A DNA stretch of 64,000 nucleotides from Lachnospiraceae bacterium UBA3310 (GTDB lineage Bacteria; Bacillota; Clostridia; Lachnospirales; Lachnospiraceae), in contig DESQ01000017.1 in assembly GCA_002361355.1 (NCBI GenBank), forward strand, positions 62,001-126,000, read 5' to 3'. The translations under genes and the position numbers were made by a program. Below are positions 1 through 7,990 of this stretch, piece after piece (the stretch's first letter is position 1; each line of letters starts with the position of its first letter). Under the pieces are notes generated by a model. It ran no database searches. It was not told the origin of the DNA and saw only the letters and a list, made by a program, of their open reading frames with translations.

Positions 1-628
1 TTCGCTTTTTACAAATGTCCGCCAGACAGCATTTATCACAATAAGGTTTCGTCCGCGCCGTACAGACCTCCCTGCCATGCAGGACAAAACGGTGGCACAG
101 ATCGTTTCCCTCTTCTGGCGGCACAATCTTCCACAGCGCCATCTCCACCTTCTTCGGCTCCCTGATGTCATCCACCAGGCCAATGCGGTTGCACAGGCGG
201 ATACAATGCGTATCTGTGACGATTGCCGGCTTGCCGAACACATCCCCCATAATCAGGTTTGCACTCTTCCTGCCCACGCCGGGAAGTTTCAGCAGTAAGT
301 CAAAATTGTCCGGCACCTGCCCGCCGTAAACTTCTTTTAACTGTTTCATACAAGCGCTGATATCTTTGGCCTTGCTCTTTCCCAGTCCACAGGGATGAAC
401 GATCGCTTCAATCTCCTCCACTGGCGCCGCCGCCAAAGCGTCCACATCCGGGAACTTCTCATATAGTTTCTCCACTACCACATTGACTCTTGCGTCGGTG
501 CACTGGGCCGCCAGCCGCACGCTGACCAGAAGCTTCCACGCCTCGTTGTAATCCAGCGTACACCCTGCTTCCGGATATTCCTGTTTCAGCCTGTCAATTA
601 CGGCAAGCGCCAATTCTTTTTTTCTCAT
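1..628 (-). CDS. nth: Endonuclease III (DNA glycosylase/AP lyase), C-terminus cut by window edge
   Basis: Base-excision repair enzyme that removes oxidised pyrimidines and nicks abasic sites. The reading frame is open from the ATG at 626-628 to base 2 with about 209 residues, so only the last few residues are missing. The helix-hairpin-helix segment reads LPGVGRKSANLIMG, with the family's catalytic Lys in GRK, followed by VTDTHCIRL carrying the catalytic Asp. Near the edge are four cysteines (C-x7-C-x2-C-x5-C) that should bind the 4Fe-4S cluster; the first spacing is one longer than the C-x6-C I know from E. coli. The start codon overlaps the stop of the upstream CPBP gene (ATGA), so the two are probably translationally coupled. 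Confidence 0.95.
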   Translation of the reverse strand, partial: MRKKELALAVIDRLKQEYPEAGCTLDYNEAWKLLVSVRLAAQCTDARVNVVVEKLYEKFPDVDALAAAPVEEIEAIVHPCGLGKSKAKDISACMKQLKEVYGGQVPDNFDLLLKLPGVGRKSANLIMGDVFGKPAIVTDTHCIRLCNRIGLVDDIREPKKVEMALWKIVPPEEGNDLCHRFVLHGREVCTARTKPYCDKCCLADICKKR

Positions 629-1461
629 TTGTTTTTCCCCCTCAATAACGTAACAGCGATCAGGCTCACCGCCAGATATCCGATCACAGACACCACCGAG
701 GACTCTATGCCAAATTCCCCTCCGGTGAGCAGGAAGGATCTCGTCTCAAGCACATAACTGCAAACAGCATACTCGTTTGGTTCTGTACCGATAGTCATGC
801 CGCCGCCTATGATAATCATATTCCAGAACGCATGTACAATGGCACTGTTCCAAATGGAGCCTCCCTCAAGCGCAATCAGGGAAAACATAACTCCCACCAG
901 CGTTCCGGCTATCATCACCTGCGCGCAGCTCAATAAACTGAATTTCATACCTATGATATGGAGAGATGCAAAGAGTACGGAGGGCGCGATTATCCCCACC
1001 GCTCTGCCCCATTTTCTTATCACCGCATTCATGAGAAGACCCCGAAACAGCATTTCCTCCACCACACCGGCGCCAAGGCCCGCAAGGAAAACTCCTCTGG
1101 TCACAAAGGCCGCTTTCGTTCCGACATCTAACGGCTGTATCTCAAAACGCCCCGGCAAAAACAAATAAACCACACTGACTGCCACCGGCAAAATCACCGC
1201 CACAACCACCCATTTCCCCCTGATCCGGCATTTAGGTATCCCGTATGCCTCCATATCCTCCTTCAACCATTTGGTACAAAATAGCCATACCATGAGATAG
1301 GTTGAGGCGATATAAACCGCTCCTCCCGCGATATGATACAGCCACGCGGGAACGCCAGCCATGACAAGCAACGGCATCAAAAGCCCCTGCGACAGGGTCG
1401 ACGCCAAAATTAAAAAGACAACGCTCAACGCAACAATCCAAATCATTTTTCCTGTTTTCAT
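625..1461 (-). CDS. CPBP-family intramembrane metalloprotease (CAAX protease-like)
   Basis: Predicted polytopic membrane protease of 278 residues with about eight hydrophobic segments. The family motifs are present in order: EEMLFRG (the EExxxR motif), FASLH with the second metal-site His, and HAFWN (HxxxN). Bacterial members process peptides or protect against bacteriocins, but the substrate here cannot be told. The ATG at 1459-1461 follows AGGAGGTGAAAGAAG, an excellent ribosome binding site. The stop overlaps the nth start by two bases. The 145 bases up to the S1-domain gene hold no obvious terminator, so it could lie on a longer minus-strand transcript. Confidence 0.88.
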   Translation of the reverse strand: MKTGKMIWIVALSVVFLILASTLSQGLLMPLLVMAGVPAWLYHIAGGAVYIASTYLMVWLFCTKWLKEDMEAYGIPKCRIRGKWVVVAVILPVAVSVVYLFLPGRFEIQPLDVGTKAAFVTRGVFLAGLGAGVVEEMLFRGLLMNAVIRKWGRAVGIIAPSVLFASLHIIGMKFSLLSCAQVMIAGTLVGVMFSLIALEGGSIWNSAIVHAFWNMIIIGGGMTIGTEPNEYAVCSYVLETRSFLLTGGEFGIESSVVSVIGYLAVSLIAVTLLRGKNK

Positions 1462-1606
1462 CTTCTTTCACCTCCTAACTCTATAACGAAACCCATCCTG
1501 TGAAATCTTCGTCCGGCACATTAGAAAAAAGAAACGAACCACGGCAAAGACAAACTCCACATCCTTCGCCGCGATCCGCCTTGAATATCCCTGATCACTC
1601 CATCTT

Positions 1607-2536
1607 CTAAAGATTCAGCTTGGAAAGCAGATCCCCCAGACTGGTGGAAACCGACTCCCCGGAAGTGTACTCCCTGGGAGCACTGTCCTCATCCGCCTCC
1701 GCCGTTATCTCCTCCAACGCTTTCATGCTCAGACTTACTTTATTGTCATTGGTATTTAAAATCTTAACCTTAACCTTCTGTCCTTCCTGCAAAACCTCGC
1801 CGGGTTTCTTGATTCTTTTCTGGGATATCTGGGAAATATGCACCAGGCCGCTGATGCCGTTTCCAAGATTCACAAACGCGCCGTAGGGCATAAGACTCTC
1901 CACCACACCCTCCATCACAGTTCCCGGCGCCATCATGGAGATCCGATGCCTGCGCTCCTCAGCCTCCTGCTCTCTTGCCACTGCTTTCCCGGAGAGAACT
2001 ACCTTATTTTTCTCCCGATCCACGGTAATCACCTTCACATCAATCTCTTTTCCAACCCAGGATTCCACATCCTCCACATAGTCGGTAGAAAGCTGTGAAG
2101 CGGGAATAAAAGCTCTCATGCCTTCCAGATAAGCCACCACGCCGCTCTTCACACTCTCCCTGATGCGAACCTTTACAATGGTCTCTTCATCAAGCATAGC
2201 CTGCAGTTTATCCCATGCAAGTACATCGTTGGCTTCCTTTTTGGAAAGTTCGATATTGCCCTCCCCGTCATCCATGCTGATCACCGTCGCCTCGATCTCG
2301 TCACCCACGGCAATCTTACCCGCCGAAAGGAAATCCGGATCATTGCTCAGATTCTCCGCCTTGATGATTCCCTGCGCATAATATTTCAGATCAAGGATGA
2401 CTTCTTCCTCGTTCACGTCGATCACAGTCCCCTTGATAATATCGCCTTCATTGATCTTACGAAAAGAAGCCTCAAGTTCCTTCTCATAATCCTTCATGGT
2501 CTCCGCCACGCCGTTTTCCTTCACTTCCACGTCCAT
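1607..2536 (-). CDS. S1 RNA-binding domain protein, short ribosomal protein S1-like
   Basis: The 309-residue protein has three consecutive S1 (OB-fold) repeats at about residues 31-104, 120-188 and 204-275. The third, with YGAFVNLGNGISGLVHIS, is the most canonical. Gram-positive S1 homologues with three or four repeats bind mRNA and associate with the ribosome. The acidic C-terminal tail ends with SLGDLLSKLNL. A second possible start is Met14 (MKDYEKEL), which fits the usual N-terminus of the family better than MDVEVKENG. It lies 12 bases downstream of an uncharacterised membrane-protein gene and probably shares its transcript. Whether it works as true S1 or as a general RNA-binding regulator is not shown by sequence. 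Confidence 0.88.
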   Translation of the reverse strand: MDVEVKENGVAETMKDYEKELEASFRKINEGDIIKGTVIDVNEEEVILDLKYYAQGIIKAENLSNDPDFLSAGKIAVGDEIEATVISMDDGEGNIELSKKEANDVLAWDKLQAMLDEETIVKVRIRESVKSGVVAYLEGMRAFIPASQLSTDYVEDVESWVGKEIDVKVITVDREKNKVVLSGKAVAREQEAEERRHRISMMAPGTVMEGVVESLMPYGAFVNLGNGISGLVHISQISQKRIKKPGEVLQEGQKVKVKILNTNDNKVSLSMKALEEITAEADEDSAPREYTSGESVSTSLGDLLSKLNL

Positions 2537-2548
2537 CTTCTCCTTTGC

Positions 2549-3151
2549 CTATTCCATTCTATCTTTTGATTCCTTTTCCAATTTCCCTTTGTCTATCCGA
2601 CAGAAATCCAACGCCGCGCCCAGGAAACAACAGACACCTCCAAAAATGCCTATTCCATCAAGACATGACACATCAAAATACAGAATCCAGGAAACAAGCC
2701 GCTCCGGCATCAGATGGAAAACCGCAGATGAATTGAAACAGCCCTGCTCCCTCATCATTTTTTCCGCAAGATACCACTGATACGCCATTTCCACACCCAG
2801 CCACAGCGTCAATACAGCGGCTATGGCCAGACAACCCACCAACACATAGAACACGGTGCGGACAGTCTTGCGGGTTTTCTCCGATTTGCCATCCCAGATA
2901 CGGATTCCCACAAACTCTCTGGCCGCCTCCACAACCGCCCAGCCAAATAACACACAGGCAAATGGCCGCAGTACATACCGAAGCAAAAACATCGGCTCCA
3001 GAAAAAACTGTTTCCATCCGTACTCTTTTGCTGCCGGCGTCAAAAGCACAACCGCCGCCTGCAAGGCCACGGCTATGACCAGCACAAAGATCACTGTCAC
3101 TCTTTTTGTTCTCGCTCTTTCCATTTTCACCACTATGTCTTTCCCTGACAA
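2549..3151 (-). CDS. Hypothetical membrane protein with about four transmembrane segments
   Basis: I do not recognise this 200-residue protein. It has a basic N-terminus (MERARTKR) and hydrophobic segments at about residues 18-36, 50-72, 95-118 and 165-185, the last just after a Cys-rich stretch (SCLDGIGIFGGVCC). The longest frame begins with TTG at 3149-3151. The ATG at 3122-3124, nine codons later, is preceded by GTGGTGAAA and may be the real start, giving 191 residues. The 12-base gap to the S1-domain gene suggests co-transcription. The function is unknown. Confidence 0.6.
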   Translation of the reverse strand: MSGKDIVVKMERARTKRVTVIFVLVIAVALQAAVVLLTPAAKEYGWKQFFLEPMFLLRYVLRPFACVLFGWAVVEAAREFVGIRIWDGKSEKTRKTVRTVFYVLVGCLAIAAVLTLWLGVEMAYQWYLAEKMMREQGCFNSSAVFHLMPERLVSWILYFDVSCLDGIGIFGGVCCFLGAALDFCRIDKGKLEKESKDRME

Positions 3152-3194
3152 TAGCCATATTTGCCTGAAAAGCCACGCAAAAAATCTTTGCGGA

Positions 3195-4526
3195 TTACTT
3201 CTTAGCTAAAATTCCATCTATAAATTTTTTAATATCCGCCTCCGGCATTGTTTTTAACAGATATCCCCTCGGTTTTAACGACATGACCTTCTTGACGCTC
3301 TCCGCATCGCCCCGGCTTGTCAAAAAAACAACTGGTATATCCGCGATCTCCTCATCAGAACGAATCATCTCAAGCGCCTGTCTTCCGTCGCAGACGGGCA
3401 TCTCGTAATCCAGAAGAATCAAATCCGGCCTGTTCACTGTCAGATTCTTGATCGCCGCTATGCTGGAATTGCTCTCTGACACCTCATAATCTTTTCCCAG
3501 TAGATTTATGATATTTTTCCGCATAAAATCGGAGTCGTCCACCACCAGAATTTTCTTTTTCCTGTTCTCTTCCGAAAGGTAACTTTTGATCTGGCTCATA
3601 ACATTCGTGGAATTTAGAGGAGACGCAATTTTTCCCTTGATAGAATCACTCGTCGTTACGCAAATCGCAAAATACCCGTTTCCCGTATCAAACAACAGAC
3701 TACAGGAGGGATGCTCCCTCTCAAAAGCACTCACAAGCTGCTCCTGTGTCAACAGAGATTCGTTGTCCAACTCATACTGTCCCAACATGGGAAAACATTC
3801 TTTCATTTTTTCAAGCAACTGTCTGGAAACATATCTGATAATATTAATCACCAAATCATCAACTTTCAGATACTGCGTGCTCATCAAATCACTGACAACA
3901 CGAAGAAGCAGTCTTTCCTCATAACTGAGTATAATTTCCCATCTTTCTTTTTTATTCGCGCTCCGATAGGCGAAACGGCAACAGAACAGTTTGCCGAACT
4001 CCTCTCCGCCATACTGCCTGCTGATCGGTTTTGCTTTTAGCTGAAACGTATCTGCAATAAGCTGAACGATCGTCTGTTCCAGAGCATCCATTTCCTTAGA
4101 CTCAGGCAGATCCGTCCACTTACTGATCTTCTTGCCCGCGATCGCCAGATCTTCCGTCTGAGTATGGGCAACCAGCCAGCCGATACTAACCCCCAGAAAA
4201 TGCCGAATCGAATCCTCTGAGAATTCCGTCTCCACCAGCTCCGCCTCCAACGCAGGCAGTGTATGAAACTGAAAATCATCATGCAGATGTTTATGTACCT
4301 CATAATCACTGTAATCAATGGAACGCATGTAAGCCTCTTCATGCGCAAAATGCTCAATGACATGATTCTTTAAATACTTTACGCCCTCACGGCATGCCCA
4401 TTCCTCTTTACCCTCCTCTTGACTGATTGCCAGTAATTTATTGATTGTTGAGAAAAGCTGTTTGTGTTCCTTATCAATAAAGTCTACGCCAAGTTCGTAT
4501 CTCTTGTTCCAAACAATAGTGTTCAC
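3195..4526 (-). CDS. Bacteriohemerythrin-CheX-like-receiver fusion protein
   Basis: Three domains are visible in 443 residues. Residues 1-130 are bacteriohemerythrin with a full di-iron ligand set: His21, His59 and Glu63 (HxxxE), His78 and His82 (HxxxH), and His121/Asp126. Residues about 150-315 resemble the CheX/CheC chemotaxis phosphatase fold (weak similarity judged by eye). Residues about 325-443 are a response-regulator receiver: VVDDSDFM, phospho-acceptor LLDYEM, the conserved Thr in FLTSRG and Lys in YLLKTM. The plausible role is oxygen- or iron-dependent adjustment of a phosphorelay, probably chemotaxis. It is cytoplasmic with no signal peptide. It stands alone; the 250 bases upstream hold only AT-rich repeats. 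Confidence 0.85.
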   Translation of the reverse strand: MNTIVWNKRYELGVDFIDKEHKQLFSTINKLLAISQEEGKEEWACREGVKYLKNHVIEHFAHEEAYMRSIDYSDYEVHKHLHDDFQFHTLPALEAELVETEFSEDSIRHFLGVSIGWLVAHTQTEDLAIAGKKISKWTDLPESKEMDALEQTIVQLIADTFQLKAKPISRQYGGEEFGKLFCCRFAYRSANKKERWEIILSYEERLLLRVVSDLMSTQYLKVDDLVINIIRYVSRQLLEKMKECFPMLGQYELDNESLLTQEQLVSAFEREHPSCSLLFDTGNGYFAICVTTSDSIKGKIASPLNSTNVMSQIKSYLSEENRKKKILVVDDSDFMRKNIINLLGKDYEVSESNSSIAAIKNLTVNRPDLILLDYEMPVCDGRQALEMIRSDEEIADIPVVFLTSRGDAESVKKVMSLKPRGYLLKTMPEADIKKFIDGILAKK

Positions 4527-4646
4527 GACTCTCCTCCTTCATAAATAGACATACCACCATTGTACACCCATTCGATTAGCAATGCAAACAATCCGTTTTA
4601 TTCATTTTCGCCCATCTTTAAAAGCTTTGCTGCCTGATCCGATGCT

Positions 4647-4758
4647 AAGTACAAATACATCTTTATTATATGCTCAGCACATATACCTCTATAAAAAAAG
4701 TGTTCAGTACATATACATCAATATACTGCGCAAACTACTGTCTCGGCACATGTGCCTC
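4647..4758. repeat. Four imperfect direct repeats of a 15-base motif
   Basis: A motif close to CAGTACATATACATC occurs at 4647-4661, 4675-4689, 4705-4719 and, less well, 4744-4758. The steps are 28, 30 and 39 bases. The block lies upstream of the hemerythrin gene start (4526) and downstream of the stop of the DUF6718-like gene (4779). It could be a regulator-binding array for the hemerythrin gene or a decayed repeat; the sequence does not decide. Confidence 0.4.
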
Positions 4759-4778
4759 TTTGCATTCTTCAAACATAA

Positions 4779-5009
4779 TTATTTTCCCATATTCTTTACC
4801 GCTTCTTCAAACTCCCGTTCCGTCTCCACAAAATGATATGGCTCATACTCGCCGTACGCAGATGGGCGGCTGATTGTTACAAGCTGTATCGTTTCATAAC
4901 CAACAGCCTTCATCAGTTTTTCCTTAAAATCTGCCAAATGCTGACCATGCACTGTCTGTAACGCAAGGCATCCCGTATCATTAAACTTTTTCGCAATCAG
5001 ATAGCACAT
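4779..5009 (-). CDS. Small protein resembling DUF6718
   Basis: This 76-residue protein begins MCYLIAKKFNDTGCLAL, which I recall as the opening of the DUF6718 family; this is from memory, not a search. It has no transmembrane segment. Its start lies inside the 3' end of the RelA/SpoT-like gene, with 29 bases shared (4981-5009). The two are therefore almost certainly co-transcribed and translationally coupled. That arrangement is typical of toxin-antitoxin pairs and small regulatory partners, so it may modulate the upstream protein. This is inference from gene order only. Confidence 0.7.
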   Translation of the reverse strand: MCYLIAKKFNDTGCLALQTVHGQHLADFKEKLMKAVGYETIQLVTISRPSAYGEYEPYHFVETEREFEEAVKNMGK

Positions 5010-5604
5010 TTTTCAACACCTCCCTAAATTCATCTTCATTTCTGATTCTGGCATCTTCATATGCCTGTCGCAACAAACTTCCTACATGGTTATCATATTT
5101 CCTTTTATATACATACTTATGAAGCCAGTTATTCAGTTGCCTGTCATAAAAAGTATTATACTGAATTTCTATCGGGTAGTGAAAATTGCTCATCTGAAAA
5201 TACACATGGACTCCCCGATAACCGTCATCTTTTGCCTTACCGCCAGTCATATCCGCTACACGTATCTTATCTAACACAGCTATGTCCATTACTTCCTGAT
5301 AGCTGTCACAAAGAGTCCGGAATCCCAACATATCATTGAATACCTTTGCTGCCTGATGGTCCGGATAGTATCTGTCATATTTCATCATTGCCGACTGGAT
5401 ACTTTTTATACGGTAATCTATTATCACCCCATGAAGCAATTCACAGGTATCATACCATTTATTTACTGACACTAATTCTTCAAACAATGCTTCCCGGTCA
5501 AAATAGTGAAGATTTTTCTTCAGCTTTATTCCCAGTCCTGATTGATAGGATAAGCCTCCCAGTAATTCTAATGACAATCCATCTTTTTTCAAAATATCTT
5601 CCAA
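4981..5604 (-). CDS. Small RelA/SpoT-like nucleotidyltransferase domain protein
   Basis: The 207-residue protein shows the order of motifs of the RelA/SpoT synthetase fold: RIKSIQSAMMKYD (basic pocket R-x-K-S..K), MLGFRTLCD in the place of D-x-x-G-x-R, GYRGVHVYF for GYxSxH, and PIEIQYNTF..NNWLHKYVYK for E-x-Q-x-R-T....W...H..YK. There is no HD hydrolase, TGS or ACT domain, so it belongs with stand-alone small alarmone synthetases or the RelA/SpoT-fold toxins (ToxSAS). The usual Arg of the EIQIRT motif is Asn here (QYNT), so activity may be altered. A candidate promoter lies at 5748-5776. It overlaps the DUF6718-like gene downstream. Confidence 0.75.
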   Translation of the reverse strand: MEDILKKDGLSLELLGGLSYQSGLGIKLKKNLHYFDREALFEELVSVNKWYDTCELLHGVIIDYRIKSIQSAMMKYDRYYPDHQAAKVFNDMLGFRTLCDSYQEVMDIAVLDKIRVADMTGGKAKDDGYRGVHVYFQMSNFHYPIEIQYNTFYDRQLNNWLHKYVYKRKYDNHVGSLLRQAYEDARIRNEDEFREVLKNVLSDCEKV

Positions 5605-5940
5605 ACAATCACCTCAGACGCATATTACCATTCTTTCATTCAAAAAGAATTATTTGCAGACTTGATTACTGTATCAATCTGGTAAATAAGCCCTTTAAAT
5701 ATTATAGTGCCTAATATGAGATTAGTTTTTAACCAACTTACATACATATTATAACATTTTGCCCAAAACGCCACAATAACAATCTATTCTTCTGTTGACT
5801 GTTTACGCTTCACATATCATAACAACCTATTCACATCAAAGAATGGTCGATCTAACATCAATATCTACGGAGCTGCGAAACTGTCTAAGGAGGGGGGTAA
5901 AATGGGGCTGCGAAATCATCTAAAAATCTACAAAAGGAAA
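5605..5940. other. Non-coding stretch between the RelA/SpoT-like gene and prfA
   Basis: No convincing gene is seen on either strand. The part near 5748-5776 holds a candidate minus-strand promoter. Two partial copies of a GCTGCGAAA-n4-TCTAA motif lie around 5874-5890 and 5912-5926. The right end runs into the prfA terminator. Confidence 0.5.
5748..5776 (-). promoter_or_regulatory. Candidate sigma-70-type promoter for the RelA/SpoT-like gene
   Basis: Read on the minus strand, TTGTGG (5771-5776) and TATAAT (5748-5753) are separated by exactly 17 bases. The transcript would carry a leader of about 140 bases before the ATG at 5604. Confidence 0.5.
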
Positions 5941-5975
5941 AAACCGACTCATTTTTACCCCAAATGAGTCGGTTT
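5938..5975 (-). terminator. Rho-independent terminator after prfA
   Basis: A perfect 14-bp stem (AAACCGACTCATTT at 5941-5954 with its complement at 5962-5975) and a 7-base loop. On the minus strand it is followed by a T-rich run (TTTTTTCCTTTT), and it lies 33 bases past the prfA stop. Confidence 0.9.
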
Positions 5976-6008
5976 ACGGTCAAAATTATGAAGTTGCCGA
6001 AACCCTGC

Positions 6009-7085
6009 CTAACTTTCTCCCATTTTCAACAGCTTTGCTGCCTGATCCGCTGCGATACACGCGTCTATGATCTCCTGAATATCCCCGTTCATCACTTTAT
6101 CGAGCTTATAGATCGTCAGATTGATGCGATGGTCGGTGACACGCCCTTGCGGGAAATTGTAGGTTCTGATCTTCTCCGAGCGGTCGCCCGTGCCGATCTG
6201 GCTTCTCCTGAGTTCCGCCTCCGCGTCGTGGCGCTGCTGCTGTTCGATGTCATAGAGCTTCGCGCGCAGCAGGGCAAAAGCCTTCGCCTTATTCTGAATC
6301 TGGGACTTCTCGGTCTGGCTGTAAACCACAATTCCTGTGGGATAATGGGTCAGGCGCACCGCCGAATCCGTAGTGTTGACGCACTGCCCACCATTGCCGG
6401 AGGCCCGCATCACATCGATGCGGATGTCCTTGTCTTCGATCACAATGTCAATATCCTCGTCCACCTCAGGCATCACCGCCACGCTGATTGTGGAAGTGTG
6501 TATCCGTCCGCCGGACTCTGTCTCCGGTACGCGCTGTACCCGGTGTACGCCGCTCTCATACTTCAGGACAGAGTAGGCTCCCTGGCCGGTCACCATAAAA
6601 GTAACGCTCTTCATGCCGCCGATCCCGATCTCCTCCACTTCCATCGTCTCCACCTTCCAGCGGCGTCCCTCCGCATAGTGCACATACATGCGGTAAATCT
6701 CCGCCGCAAAGAGAGCCGCCTCATCGCCGCCGGCTCCTGCACGGATCTCCACGATTACATTCTTGTCATCGTTGGGATCCTTGGGCAGAAGAAGGATTTT
6801 TAACTCATGCTCCAGTTCCTCCACACGCTTCTTGGCATCCGCAAGCTCCTCCTTGAGCATTTCCCTCATATCCTCATCGGACTCTCCGTCAAGCATGGCG
6901 AGACTGTCCTCAATATCCTGATTACACTTTTTGTATTCCTTATAAGCGTTAACAACCGGAGTCAGATCGCTCTGTTCCTTCATCAGCGACCGAAAACGTT
7001 CCTGATTCTCCGCCACCGACGGCTCGCTCAGTTCATTCATGATCTCCTCAAATTTTCTGAGCAGATCCTCCAATTTATCAAACAT
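6009..7085 (-). CDS. prfA: Peptide chain release factor 1
   Basis: RF1 recognises UAA and UAG and triggers release of the finished peptide. The GGQ peptidyl-hydrolysis motif is seen in SGNGGQCVNTTDSAVRLTH, whose Gln is the substrate of PrmC encoded just upstream. I place the start at ATG 7083-7085 (MFDKLEDLL), 358 residues, because GGAGG sits five bases before it. A longer frame would need a TTG at 7095-7097. The ribosome binding site lies within the end of prmC and the genes are two bases apart, so the two are coupled. The transcript ends at the hairpin at 5938-5975. Confidence 0.97.
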   Translation of the reverse strand: MFDKLEDLLRKFEEIMNELSEPSVAENQERFRSLMKEQSDLTPVVNAYKEYKKCNQDIEDSLAMLDGESDEDMREMLKEELADAKKRVEELEHELKILLLPKDPNDDKNVIVEIRAGAGGDEAALFAAEIYRMYVHYAEGRRWKVETMEVEEIGIGGMKSVTFMVTGQGAYSVLKYESGVHRVQRVPETESGGRIHTSTISVAVMPEVDEDIDIVIEDKDIRIDVMRASGNGGQCVNTTDSAVRLTHYPTGIVVYSQTEKSQIQNKAKAFALLRAKLYDIEQQQRHDAEAELRRSQIGTGDRSEKIRTYNFPQGRVTDHRINLTIYKLDKVMNGDIQEIIDACIAADQAAKLLKMGES

Positions 7086-7087
7086 AG

Positions 7088-7990
7088 CTACCTCCAATTT
7101 CCATACACTACCCGGTCAAGTCCCGCAAAGTCCTTCACCACCTGTATCTCGCGAAACCCCGCCTGCTCCATGATCTCCCGTACACTGTCCGCCTGATCAC
7201 AGCCGATCTCAAAAAACAGCATACCGCCGCCATTCAGATAAGCCCCGGCGTTCTGCGCTATCCTGCGGTAAAAAGTAAGCCCGTCCGCCCCGCCGTCTAA
7301 CGCCGTCACCGGTTCATGCTCCCGCACCTCCGGCATAAGATTCAAAATCTCGTCTGTTTCTATATAAGGAGGGTTTGAAACCATGATGTCAAACTTCTCT
7401 TCCGGACATGTCCCTTTTCCAGACCCGTCCTTCCCATTGCCCGCAAGCGCCTCAAAGAGATCTCCCTCCAAAAAAACAGCATTCATCTCCGGCCTCTCCC
7501 GCCGCAGTCTCTCATAATTTCCCCGCGCCACAGCGAGGGCCTTTTCCGACAAATCCACGCCCACACCCGCACAGTCGTTGGAATAGTGTAGCAGACTTAA
7601 CAGGATACAGCCGGAACCGGTGCACATATCCAGAATCCGCATGCCGTCATGGAGGCTTTTCATCACTTCCTCCACCAGCACCTCCGTATCCTGTCTGGGA
7701 ACCAGCACGTCCTTATTGACTAAAAAAGTCAATCCCATAAATTCCTGCTCACCGGTGAGATGCTGCAACGGCACATGTGCCGCCCGCTGCCCGATCAATT
7801 TACGGTATCTATCGCATTCTTCTGTCGAAACCTCCCTGTCCCCGTGGGCAAGCAGGGTGTTCCGATCCGTGCCGCAGACAAATTCAAGAAGAAGCCTTGC
7901 GTCAAGCGAAGCCTCGTCGACAGCAGCTCTCTCCAATTTCTCTTTGCCCGCCTTATATACGTCTTTATATGTCTGAGCTGCTCGTTCCAT
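7088..7990 (-). CDS. prmC: Release factor glutamine methyltransferase PrmC
   Basis: This enzyme methylates the Gln of the GGQ motif of release factors with S-adenosylmethionine. The 300-residue protein has an N-terminal helical domain and a class I methyltransferase fold with the SAM loop DMCTGSGCILL and the catalytic VSNPPYIE (NPPY). The start is ATG 7988-7990, preceded by GGATGGAGGATA; the open frame reaches 8077 but overlaps the upstream gene too far. It overlaps the end of the DUF1385 gene by 26 bases and is followed after two bases by its target gene prfA, the common Firmicute order. Confidence 0.95.
   Translation of the reverse strand: MERAAQTYKDVYKAGKEKLERAAVDEASLDARLLLEFVCGTDRNTLLAHGDREVSTEECDRYRKLIGQRAAHVPLQHLTGEQEFMGLTFLVNKDVLVPRQDTEVLVEEVMKSLHDGMRILDMCTGSGCILLSLLHYSNDCAGVGVDLSEKALAVARGNYERLRRERPEMNAVFLEGDLFEALAGNGKDGSGKGTCPEEKFDIMVSNPPYIETDEILNLMPEVREHEPVTALDGGADGLTFYRRIAQNAGAYLNGGGMLFFEIGCDQADSVREIMEQAGFREIQVVKDFAGLDRVVYGNWR

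Noticed and set aside
797..1168. Long plus-strand open frame inside the CPBP protease gene
   Set aside because: It is antisense to a well-supported gene with complete motifs and has no ribosome binding site or recognisable protein features.
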